This document shows positions 1 through 6,774 of a DNA stretch of 64,000 nt, one piece after another. Source of the DNA: CAZBGQ01 sp964491515 (GTDB taxonomy: Bacteria > Patescibacteriota > Gracilibacteria > UBA1369 > UBA12473). The stretch covers positions 1 through 64,000 of the forward strand of contig CAZBGQ010000001.1 of NCBI GenBank assembly GCA_964491515.1, read 5' to 3'. The notes beneath the pieces were generated by a model. That model searched no databases. It saw only the letters and a program-made list of their open reading frames with translations, and was not told the DNA's origin. Position numbers and translations under genes: made by a program. Position 1 is the first letter of the stretch; the number at the start of each line of letters is the position of its first letter.

Positions 1-69
1 GTAATTTTAAACCCACACAAAAAAATAAAAATAACCGGCATGGCAAACAACGTAAACCCAGTGAGCTAA

Positions 70-436
70 GGGTGGGGGGGGCCGCACGCGGCCCGCCCCT
101 CCCAAATCCGAGCCAAAGCGCGAGAAGTTTGGACTCCACTCTCGCAAGGGCGACTCACGTCCAGCTCAGAAACCACTACGGAGTCCGGAGTTTATCCGGC
201 TCGCCCTGGCCACGAGTAGTGAGACCCATCCGAGCCTCACGCAAAACCCGCTCACTGACCGGATGAGCCGCCAGCTCCAGCTGCCGCGCCATGCCATCCG
301 GCAAGTCACGAGAACCAGGCCGAAACGGCATACTCTGCCCACTTGAAGTCACCTTGGGCTCCACCTCATCACCACAATCATGCGCCATCTCAATCATCTC
401 CCTCGGGAAAAACCCGATACTCACCTTGGGTTACCC
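70..436. other. GC-rich chain of hairpins, candidate structured RNA, identity unknown
   Basis: This stretch is much more GC-rich than its AT-rich flanks and folds into a string of local stem-loops. A very stable one spans 70-103 (core GGGCCGC/GCGGCCC). Then come ggactcc 131-137 with ggagtcc 180-186, ggctcg 198-203 with cgagcc 231-236, ccggatg 259-265 with catccgg 295-301, gccg 319-322 with cggc 326-329, gccca 337-341 with tgggc 355-359, and tcggg 403-407 with cccga 413-417. I could not match it to RNase P RNA, tmRNA, SRP RNA, 6S RNA or a group I/II intron core on either strand. A minus-strand GTG ORF (176-424, 82 codons) with a possible GAGGGG ribosome site overlaps it, but its translation resembles nothing I know. 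The strand of transcription is not settled. Confidence 0.4.
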
Positions 437-1064
437 CTCGGACATCCAGTCAATGAAAGCAGTAGCCTTATGCCTTTGCTCTACGGATCTTTTGCTCCTT
501 TCGGAAACAAAACTGTACAGTAACCCGCAACTGACCGTCGATCACTCAAAAAATGAGAAACCCACGGCCAACAACGAATCACGCACAAAACCATTCCTAT
601 TATCAAAATCCCACAAATGCTCAATTGAACATTCAAAAAAAGAGAGAAAGATCGCGCCCATCTATAAAATAGACCGTTCATTCCACTACCTAACGCAGGA
701 CCCGAGACAAACCTCGAGGATCAACCTCTTTTCAAACTTGAAAAGAAATTAATCTCCACTGTTTATCCTGTCCAATCACACCCCCTAACAAAAATAAATT
801 AGCGGCATGTATAAGACTCCCATAGATTGTCAAAGGTCTGACACAGTTATTTGACCAAGTAGGAAATTAATTCATAACAACAAAAAAATCAAGACCTTTT
901 TTGTGAAGACTCATAAAACTCCCTTGTTCCCTCTTTCAAACACGACGGAAATTTAGCTCCGCCACTCCAACTATTAACGAAGAATTCCAATATTCATAGC
1001 GGAATTATTGTAGTGATTCCAACACAGAAGACAATGAAAATATATAATTTCCATTTTACTAATT
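437..1064. other. long stretch without a supported gene
   Basis: About 630 bases with no reading frame that looks like a protein. The plus-strand ORF 291-752 and minus-strand ORF 481-681 have odd composition and no recognisable domain, and the minus-strand one is interrupted by a stop and frame changes on its way into the GC-rich block. On the minus strand a TTGACA at about 836 lacks a well-spaced -10 box. It could be the 5' region of whatever lies at 70-436, or decayed sequence. Confidence 0.3.
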
Positions 1065-1574
1065 CTAAGCGTCATCTAACCCCTGCCCCCCTGCTACCCA
1101 ATTCAAATAACCATTAGTCTGAGGAGATGAAGAAAATCCCGGTGAATCTAAAGCCACATGGTGAACTTGACCCGCCTCATAAACACTATTCCCTGCAAAA
1201 ACCCTAATAGCATAAGTACATCGTACTCCACGATGCTCAAAAACTTCAGATCTCCAAACAAAAAGTCTTCCATCTCCCAAAAATGGCTCCTCCCTTTCAA
1301 ACCCATATTTCAAACCACCTATTTGAACTTCTCTAGACCCATATTCCTGAATCGCAGCTTTTTCAGCATTCTGCAAAGCTCCGCTAGGATCCTCTCGCAA
1401 CTCATGCGGATTCGCTAATTGCCCCTCAAATCTTAACTGAGAAACAACTTCTCCTATCTCTACTTGAGCAGACCTAACACCTTCAAACCAAAGTCCTTCA
1501 GAACGCCCTGAAGCTACTTGCGGAGGCGGACCTGAAGATACACCATCATTGCTTACAACATTTAATCCAAGCAT
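1065..1574 (-). CDS. hypothetical protein, 169 residues
   Basis: I do not recognise this protein. It is a soluble-looking 169-residue product with no signal peptide or membrane segment. The first 30 residues are Ser/Gly/Pro-rich (around SSGPPPQVASGRSEG) and probably disordered. The middle is charged, and the C-terminal half has alternating hydrophobic residues suggesting beta structure. The ATG at 1574 is the first in the frame and is preceded by AT-rich sequence without a ribosome site. The amino-acid composition (rich in Gly, Val, Glu and Arg) matches other minus-strand genes of this window, which supports real coding. It stands alone between the unassigned region at 1-1064 and a divergent lipoprotein gene. 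Confidence 0.5.
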   Translation of the reverse strand: MLGLNVVSNDGVSSGPPPQVASGRSEGLWFEGVRSAQVEIGEVVSQLRFEGQLANPHELREDPSGALQNAEKAAIQEYGSREVQIGGLKYGFEREEPFLGDGRLFVWRSEVFEHRGVRCTYAIRVFAGNSVYEAGQVHHVALDSPGFSSSPQTNGYLNWVAGGQGLDDA

Positions 1575-1716
1575 AATAAAATTATTAGAGCTAAGGACAA
1601 ATACAATAATTTAGGGATTTGTAAAAATCAACCCTTTTCCTAATACTTTCTTGCCACCTACCCCTTTCCACCATAAAATAAAGGAGTTCTCAGGCCCATC
1701 CTTCACCCCCCATCCC

Positions 1717-2322
1717 ATGAAAAAACTATTTATTTCTTCCCTCCTTATCTCTATTCTACTTATTTTCCCCGGCTGTTTTGGAGGGGGAGATGAACCCACT
1801 CCCGACACAGAAACAACCACAACCGCCCCTCCTACAGAACGAATCGCCTTCTATCGCCCCATTGAAGCGGATGATTTCACACTACAAATCCCTGAAGACT
1901 GGGAAACCATTCAACATTTCCCCTCCTCATACCCAGAAAATACGGCAGTAGCTTTTATTAACAATAACAAAGATAAAGACTTCATCGCCAACATTAATAT
2001 CGTTCGGAACAAAGTAGCAGAAGGCACTTCCTCCTCAGACTACGCACTTACCATGTTTCAAACGATTTCCGAACAACTGGTTAATTTCAAAAAAGTCACT
2101 CAAACAGAAACACAACTCCCCACAGGAGACACCGTCACTCCATCTTATTTATTCGAATTCGAAGGTACCAATAATCCAACCGACCGCACACGTGGATTCA
2201 TTCAAACATTCGGGGTCAAAGGAACCACTGCTTATATTGTCACCGGAACCTATGCACTCAGCGATGACGAACTAGCCATCGACCAAATCAAACAGAGCGT
2301 GCCAAGTTTTCGCCTAAAATAA
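1717..2322 (+). CDS. lipoprotein with PsbP/DcrB-like domain
   Basis: A 201-residue secreted lipoprotein. The start is placed at the ATG at 1717, not the upstream in-frame ATG at 1651, because only from there does a normal signal peptide follow: MKKLF, a hydrophobic stretch, then lipobox FPGC at about residues 17-20. After the lipid-anchored Cys comes a Gly/Glu/Thr/Pro-rich linker (to about residue 45). The domain that follows contains IPEDWETI, an alternating strand pattern, and a C-terminal helix with a final strand. This layout is that of PsbP/DcrB-type small alpha/beta domains found in many bacterial lipoproteins, but the family call is inference and no function is known. An intrinsic terminator follows the stop directly, so it is probably a single-gene unit. 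Confidence 0.65.
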   Translation: MKKLFISSLLISILLIFPGCFGGGDEPTPDTETTTTAPPTERIAFYRPIEADDFTLQIPEDWETIQHFPSSYPENTAVAFINNNKDKDFIANINIVRNKVAEGTSSSDYALTMFQTISEQLVNFKKVTQTETQLPTGDTVTPSYLFEFEGTNNPTDRTRGFIQTFGVKGTTAYIVTGTYALSDDELAIDQIKQSVPSFRLK

Positions 2323-2354
2323 AAAGACCTCGGCTAAACATAAGAGGCTTTTTT
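2322..2354 (+). terminator. intrinsic terminator after the lipoprotein gene
   Basis: CCTC (2328-2331) pairs with GAGG (2344-2347). The stem continues through a mismatch into AAAAG against the T-run at 2349-2354. It lies right at the stop codon of the lipoprotein gene and just before the convergent tRNA-Leu gene. Confidence 0.55.
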
Positions 2355-2368
2355 GATGAATTCAAAGG

Positions 2369-2455
2369 TGGTGCCCGGGGTGGGACTTGAACCCACACGA
2401 CTCAAGAGTCAAGGGATTTTAAGTCCCTCGTGTCTACCGATTCCACCACCCGGGC
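2369..2455 (-). tRNA. tRNA-Leu (anticodon TAA)
   Basis: On the minus strand the acceptor GCCCGGG pairs with CCCGGGC, followed by discriminator A and an encoded CCA (2369-2371). The anticodon loop CTTAAAA gives anticodon TAA. The T arm carries GGTTCAAGTCC, and the long variable arm is of the class II type expected for tRNA-Leu. Length is 87 bases. It lies 5 bases downstream of tRNA-Cys on the same strand, so both are probably cut from one transcript. Confidence 0.95.
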
Positions 2456-2460
2456 AAGTT

Positions 2461-2534
2461 TGGAGGCGCGGACCGGAATTGAACCGGTGTACAAGGTTTT
2501 GCAGACCTCTGCGTAACCACTCCGCCACCGCGCC
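2461..2534 (-). tRNA. tRNA-Cys (anticodon GCA)
   Basis: Minus-strand tRNA of 74 bases. The 5' end is GGCGCGG at 2534; the 3' end has discriminator T and an encoded CCA (2461-2463). The anticodon loop CTGCAAA gives GCA, and the T arm contains GGTTCAATTCC. It is the upstream member of a Cys-Leu tRNA pair. Confidence 0.95.
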
Positions 2535-2633
2535 TTACTCAAAAATGAAAGAGCATCCCTAAGGACCGAAACCTATGATACCCACGGATTTAAAAAACAT
2601 CAAGGACCCCAAACTCATGCTACACTTCATATT

Positions 2634-3200
2634 ATGAAACAACTTATTCTTGCCTCCACATCACCACGTCGAAGCGATCTACTCAAAAAAGCTGAGATTA
2701 GCTTTATTGTAGACTCAAGCGACTACGAAGAAGACCTTTCCCTAGACCTTTCGCCACACGAACTAACCCAGTTCCTTTCAAAGAAAAAAGCCCAGGCTGT
2801 CGCCAAACGCCACACCAATAGCATTGTCCTAGGCGCTGACACAATTGTTGTTTTTCGTGGGAAAATACTAGGGAAGCCAAATAGCGACGCTGAAGCTCAC
2901 AACATGCTCATGAAACTAAATGGAAACATCCATCAAGTCATAACGGGATTCACTCTCATTGATACCCGCAGCGACCGTATTTTCTCACATTCCGTTGAAA
3001 CCATCGTCACATTCAAACAGACCACCCCAGAAGATATTGCCACCTACGTCGACACAGGAGAACCAAGAGACAAGGCTGGTGCCTACGCCATCCAAGGAAA
3101 AGGACGCTTCTTCGTCGATCGCATCGAAGGAAGCCTCACTAATGTCATTGGACTACCCCTGAAAGAAGTCAAAGAGGCACTCACACTTTTAATGGGATAG
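2634..3200 (+). CDS. maf: Maf-family nucleoside triphosphate pyrophosphatase
   Basis: Maf proteins hydrolyse non-canonical or modified nucleoside triphosphates (dTTP/UTP-type in many members) to monophosphate and pyrophosphate, a house-cleaning role. The N-terminal signature ASTSPRRSDLL (residues 7-17) and the active-site GADTIVV (about residues 67-73) are intact. The late motifs DKAGAYAIQG and GSLTNVIGLPL are also typical, and 188 residues is normal length. The start is the first ATG. A TACACT box at 2621-2626 ends only 7 bases before it, suggesting a leaderless mRNA. It is a single gene between tRNA genes. Family assignment is secure; substrate preference is not visible. Confidence 0.9.
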   Translation: MKQLILASTSPRRSDLLKKAEISFIVDSSDYEEDLSLDLSPHELTQFLSKKKAQAVAKRHTNSIVLGADTIVVFRGKILGKPNSDAEAHNMLMKLNGNIHQVITGFTLIDTRSDRIFSHSVETIVTFKQTTPEDIATYVDTGEPRDKAGAYAIQGKGRFFVDRIEGSLTNVIGLPLKEVKEALTLLMG

Positions 3201-3245
3201 ACTCACAAAAAGAAACCTCGAAGGCCTAGGTATCTGTCTATAAAA

Positions 3246-3322
3246 TGGTGGGTCATCTGGGATTCGAACCCAGGACACGCGGATTAAGAGTCCGCTGCTC
3301 TAACCAACTGAGCTAATGACCC
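3246..3322 (-). tRNA. tRNA-Lys (anticodon CTT)
   Basis: Minus-strand tRNA of 77 bases. Acceptor GGGTCAT pairs with ATGACCC, discriminator is A, and CCA is encoded (3246-3248). The anticodon loop CTCTTAA gives CTT. D arm (AGCTCAGTTGGTTAGAGC) and T arm (GGTTCGAATCC) are canonical. Confidence 0.95.
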
Positions 3323-3410
3323 ATGTTAAGCAAATTTTCAATAAACAGATATTCTCCACGCGCAGTTTAATTAAGAACCGGCGTTAGGCCAAGAGGATTT
3401 TTCAAAAATA

Positions 3411-3441
3411 AAAAAAGGGCCCACCCATAAGGTGAACCCTT
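3411..3441 (-). terminator. intrinsic terminator of the sigma-factor cassette
   Basis: Read on the minus strand: AAGGG, a 2-base mismatch and CACC pair with GGTG and CCCTT around a 5-base loop, followed by a run of T (complement of the A-run at 3411-3416). It lies about 20 bases past the stop of the small secreted protein, closing the minus-strand unit that begins at 5292. Confidence 0.75.
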
Positions 3442-3460
3442 CAGTTAAAAAAACAAGGGA

Positions 3461-3889
3461 CTATTGAAGTGGAGCCTCTCCCCCTGCTCCCTTATCACAC
3501 CCACGCTCTCCTTCTCCACGTGGCCCATGAGCACGCGGTCCTCTTTCCGCATGCTGTTGAATGCGTTCTACCTCTTCTGCGTCAGTAGAAGTGATTGTCA
3601 CTCGGACACCATCACTCAATAACTCACGTACCGCTGTAGCGTTTTCTCCCTTTGGAGCCCGCTCTTCACGAGACTGAAGTCGCTCCAGTGCCTCTGCGTC
3701 CTCCGTTGTAAGAACTATTTGAACTCCGTTATCCAAGATAGTGACATCCTTATCCACCAATTCTTGAAACTCACCTCGAGGAGGACGATCTTCCATCTCC
3801 TGAGAATTCGCACTCACCAACGCTGAACCCAACATACCAACAAGCAATGAAGACACCGCCAAAGTAATAAGTTGCTTAGTATTAAACAT
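3461..3889 (-). CDS. small secreted protein with an internal duplication
   Basis: A 142-residue exported protein of unknown function. The start is set at the ATG at 3889 (MFNTKQL), since longer versions add an unlikely leader before the signal peptide. Residues 1-27 form a Sec-type signal ending near VSANS. The mature part holds two related units of about 30 residues, one with DNGVQIVLTTEDAEALERL and one with SDGVRVTITSTDAEEVERI, so an internal tandem duplication is likely. The tail is rich in Arg, Gly, Pro and His and has one Cys. It is the last gene after a sigma factor and membrane protein, separated from the latter by 82 bases, and is followed by a strong terminator. It may be a target or envelope partner of that regulator; that is inference. 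Confidence 0.6.
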   Translation of the reverse strand: MFNTKQLITLAVSSLLVGMLGSALVSANSQEMEDRPPRGEFQELVDKDVTILDNGVQIVLTTEDAEALERLQSREERAPKGENATAVRELLSDGVRVTITSTDAEEVERIQQHAERGPRAHGPRGEGERGCDKGAGGEAPLQ

Positions 3890-3971
3890 GATATAAAAAC
3901 TTAAGAATAAAAAATGAATGTGGCCAACTTTCATTGATTGATACGCACCGCCTAAATATTTTCTTTCAATT

Positions 3972-4745
3972 TCATCGAAAACCAGGTCCTTTAGGAGGCC
4001 CCTCCTTCCTTGGGGGAGGCCTGTCAGCTGGTCCTTCAAACGGACGAGGCCCTGCCCACGGACCCACCATTTCCGCATCAAAATGAAACTCCGGGCGCTC
4101 CACCCCCATCATTCGTACACGCTCCCCTTCTCCCAATACAACTTCAGGTTTCAATTCAGCCTCATCATAGTCCACCACCCATTCACGACCATCTCGATCC
4201 ACCAAAACAAATTCTTCATTAGAAGAAACAACACGAATCATTCCAGCCAAACGTCCCCCCTCTGGACCATGCCACAACATTTCCTTATGACTATCCACTC
4301 CCTTATAAAAAGGCGCACGTCGAGTCATAGACGATTCAAACTGTCTCGCATCTCCCACCGCATAGAGCAGCGTTCCTAACACCAAACTAACCACCACATT
4401 CACCACCACCAAACGCTTCAACGACCAACGATACCCATGCTTTGTCTGATGCAATCCCGTCATGGCTGCTATCAAAAACAACAACACAAAGATAACCCAA
4501 AACGCCGGAAACAAATCAAACAATAAACGAACACCATGGTCCGGCCCCCTCCATAAGAAAGGGATATCCAATTCAAAAAACAAGAACCACAACACTCCCA
4601 CCGCACGAGCTCCAAGAAAAGCGGTTACCCCAAACAAAACCCAAAACATCCCATTCTTAGCCACAAAATGCCATTCAGGACGAGGCACAATTTCCTCTTC
4701 CTTGATCTTGTCCAATACTGATTTGGATAGCTTTTTAGAACTCAT
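3972..4745 (-). CDS. three-helix membrane protein coupled to an ECF sigma factor
   Basis: A 257-residue protein not assigned to a known family. The ATG at 4745 (MSSKKLSKS) is chosen because it overlaps the sigma-factor stop by 11 bases, as in translational coupling; the upstream in-frame start lies deep inside the sigma gene. A charged N-terminal segment of about 30 residues is followed by hydrophobic segments at about 31-57, 73-95 and 108-131. The C-terminal soluble domain has alternating strands (GMIRVVSSNEEFVLVDRDG), perhaps an OB-like barrel, and a Pro/Gly/Arg-rich tail. Position right after an ECF sigma gene suggests an anti-sigma or sensor role, but no zinc-binding anti-sigma motif (HxxxCxxC) is visible, so this is inference only. 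Confidence 0.6.
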   Translation of the reverse strand: MSSKKLSKSVLDKIKEEEIVPRPEWHFVAKNGMFWVLFGVTAFLGARAVGVLWFLFFELDIPFLWRGPDHGVRLLFDLFPAFWVIFVLLFLIAAMTGLHQTKHGYRWSLKRLVVVNVVVSLVLGTLLYAVGDARQFESSMTRRAPFYKGVDSHKEMLWHGPEGGRLAGMIRVVSSNEEFVLVDRDGREWVVDYDEAELKPEVVLGEGERVRMMGVERPEFHFDAEMVGPWAGPRPFEGPADRPPPRKEGPPKGPGFR

Positions 4746-5292
4746 GGTAAAACTGTTTAAAAGATTTTTTGGCTCTATTGAGCAAGGTTGCAACGGTGCC
4801 CATCGGTTTTTTAATAATATCAGCAATTTCTTCATACGACTTATCCTCTAAATACTTAAGCACCAACACATCACGATACTTAGAACTCAAGTGCTCTAAT
4901 GCTTCATGAACCATTTGCGCACGCGTCTCACTATCTAACTTCCTGGAAACATCCAACTCTTCCGACGCAAAATCAAACAACTCCACATCAAACGTCACTT
5001 TTTTATCCTGCCCACGTGAACGAGCCTTTCGGAAATGAGAGATAGTCTCATTGTGTGCGATTCGATAAATCCACGTAGAAAACTTCAAATCTTCATCAAA
5101 TCCATTCAAGTTTTTCCAGGCCTTCACAAACACTTCTTGAACAATCTCCTCTGCCTCCTCCACCAAAAATGAGGACAAACGCAAAACATAACCCATCAAT
5201 TTGATCTCATAACGATCAATCAGAACACCAAACACCTCCACGTCTTGAAGCGCTTTTTGAACCAAAATTTCATCCGAAACAACATGAGACAT
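4735..5292 (-). CDS. ECF-type RNA polymerase sigma factor
   Basis: Directs RNA polymerase to a specific promoter set, usually in response to an envelope or stress signal. The 185-residue protein has sigma region 2 at about 21-95 (EEAEEIVQEVFVKAWKN and FSTWIYRIAHNETISHFRK, the classic core- and -10-binding segment). Region 4 lies at about 130-180 (LSSKYRDVLVLKYLEDKSYEEIAD, then a helix-turn-helix). Regions 1 and 3 are absent, as in group 4 (ECF) factors. It is the first gene of a minus-strand set with the membrane protein and secreted protein downstream, and is divergent from radA. No GGAAC-type self-promoter is obvious upstream. Confidence 0.88.
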   Translation of the reverse strand: MSHVVSDEILVQKALQDVEVFGVLIDRYEIKLMGYVLRLSSFLVEEAEEIVQEVFVKAWKNLNGFDEDLKFSTWIYRIAHNETISHFRKARSRGQDKKVTFDVELFDFASEELDVSRKLDSETRAQMVHEALEHLSSKYRDVLVLKYLEDKSYEEIADIIKKPMGTVATLLNRAKKSFKQFYHEF

Positions 5293-5370
5293 AAAACAAC
5301 TATAGCGGACATCACCCCTTTATACGCAAAGCAAAAAAAATTCTTTCAAAAAAATTCATCGTTCACATTT

Positions 5371-5399
5371 TTGAAATATTTTTGTCATATAATTATGCT
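5371..5399 (+). promoter_or_regulatory. possible radA promoter
   Basis: TTGAAA (5371-5376) and TATGCT (5394-5399) are 17 bases apart, about 30 bases before the radA ATG. A TATAAT overlaps the spacer but has no well-spaced -35 box, so the exact promoter is uncertain. Confidence 0.4.
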
Positions 5400-5428
5400 A
5401 CAATCAAAAAACTGACCATCCTCTTCCC

Positions 5429-6733
5429 ATGAAACTAAAAACCATTTACATCTGCAGTTCCTGCGAATACTCCAGTTCAAATTGGGCCGGAAAATGCCCT
5501 CAGTGCAGTGCCTGGAACAGTTTCATTGAAGATGTCATATCCAAGGAAGAAATAAAAAAAGAACGTACACAACGAGCTATAAAAGCCCCCACCGCCACTC
5601 CCCTCTCCCAAACCAGTCAATCCTTTGAACGAACTTCAACCGGACTTGCTGAATTTGATCGTGTGCTTGGAGGAGGAATCGTCGCAGGCAGTCTCATACT
5701 CCTCGGAGGAGAACCAGGAATAGGCAAATCAACTCTCACCCTTCAACTCTGTGCCAGCCTCACTCAAAACAACCACAATGTTCTCTATATCTCTGGAGAA
5801 GAATCAGTCGATCAAATCGCATTACGCGCAAAACGTCTAAAACTCCGATCCGAGAAGCTACTTCTATTAAACGAGACCAGACTTGAATCCATTCAAGCAA
5901 GCCTCAATCAAAACAAACCAGATGTTGTGATCATCGACTCCATTCAAGTTGTCTCAAGCAGCGAGATTCCAGGACTTCAAGGAGGCGTCTCTCAAGTTCG
6001 TGCCTGCACCGAACAACTCATGGAATGGGCTAAATCCACCGACACCCCCCTCATCATCATCAGCCACGTCACAAAAAGCGGAAGCCTAGCCGGCCCAAAA
6101 ACTCTTGAACACCTAGTAGACACCGTCCTCACACTAGAAGGAGATCGTTATCACGACCTACGACTTCTCCGTGGTGTCAAAAACAGATTCGGCTCTACCA
6201 ACGAAGTAGGCCTCTTTGAAATGACAGAAGCCGGACTCACCGAAGTCCCCGATCCTTCCCAAATATTCCTAAAAAACCGTTCCACCAACACGATCGGCTC
6301 ATGCCTCACTGTCACGCTTGAAGGCTCTCGACCATTCCTTGTAGAAATTCAAGCTCTGACCAATAAAACCCACTTTGGCTACCCTAAACGCGCCACCTCT
6401 GGATTCGACCTAAATCGGCTACAACTTCTCATTGCCGTACTTCAAAAACACGCGGGACTCAACCTAACAGAACAAGATGTCTACGTTAATGTCGTCGGTG
6501 GACTCAAGCTGAAAGACCCCGCCGTAGACCTAGCCGTCTGCCTAGCCATTGCTTCCTCCTTCAAAAAGACAGCCTTAGACCCAAAACTTGTCGCCTATGG
6601 AGAACTTGGACTCTCGGGAGAAATCCGAACACCATCACAATCAAAAAAACGTGAACAAGAGGTCAAAAAACTAAAACTCACCCCACTCGAGAATGAAAAA
6701 CAGATTAAGGAAACTCTCACAAAATTGACATAA
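5429..6733 (+). CDS. radA: DNA repair protein RadA
   Basis: RadA is a RecA-related branch-migration ATPase that processes recombination intermediates. The N-terminal zinc finger is present (CSSCEY and CPQC, residues 9-26). The Walker A GGEPGIGKST is at about 92-101, the Walker B VIIDSIQVV follows, and the RadA-specific KNRFG motif is intact. The C-terminal Lon-like domain carries VNVVGGLKL and GELGLSGEIR. At 434 residues it is slightly short at the C-terminus compared with the roughly 455 usual, with the loss in the tail after the Lon-like fold. It is divergent from the sigma-factor cassette and 41 bases before the next gene, which may be co-transcribed. Confidence 0.95.
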   Translation: MKLKTIYICSSCEYSSSNWAGKCPQCSAWNSFIEDVISKEEIKKERTQRAIKAPTATPLSQTSQSFERTSTGLAEFDRVLGGGIVAGSLILLGGEPGIGKSTLTLQLCASLTQNNHNVLYISGEESVDQIALRAKRLKLRSEKLLLLNETRLESIQASLNQNKPDVVIIDSIQVVSSSEIPGLQGGVSQVRACTEQLMEWAKSTDTPLIIISHVTKSGSLAGPKTLEHLVDTVLTLEGDRYHDLRLLRGVKNRFGSTNEVGLFEMTEAGLTEVPDPSQIFLKNRSTNTIGSCLTVTLEGSRPFLVEIQALTNKTHFGYPKRATSGFDLNRLQLLIAVLQKHAGLNLTEQDVYVNVVGGLKLKDPAVDLAVCLAIASSFKKTALDPKLVAYGELGLSGEIRTPSQSKKREQEVKKLKLTPLENEKQIKETLTKLT

Positions 6734-6774
6734 GAGAAGAAATAGCATTAAATGATCAGCCATAAGCTTCATTT

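Noticed and set aside
60..460. RNase P RNA, tmRNA or SRP RNA at the GC-rich block
   Set aside because: The P4 core of RNase P (GAGGAAAGTCC and ACAGAA), the tRNA-like ends of tmRNA and the SRP helix 8 motif were all looked for on both strands and not found.
481..681. 66-codon minus-strand ORF with SDRRSVAGYCT, which recalls the RNase H region of Ty1/copia retrotransposons
   Set aside because: The match is only about ten residues and nothing before or after it continues the copia pattern in any frame; treated as coincidence.
291..752. 153-codon plus-strand ORF
   Set aside because: It runs through the hairpin chain into AT-rich sequence, has a composition unlike neighbouring proteins, no domain pattern and no ribosome site; most likely chance.
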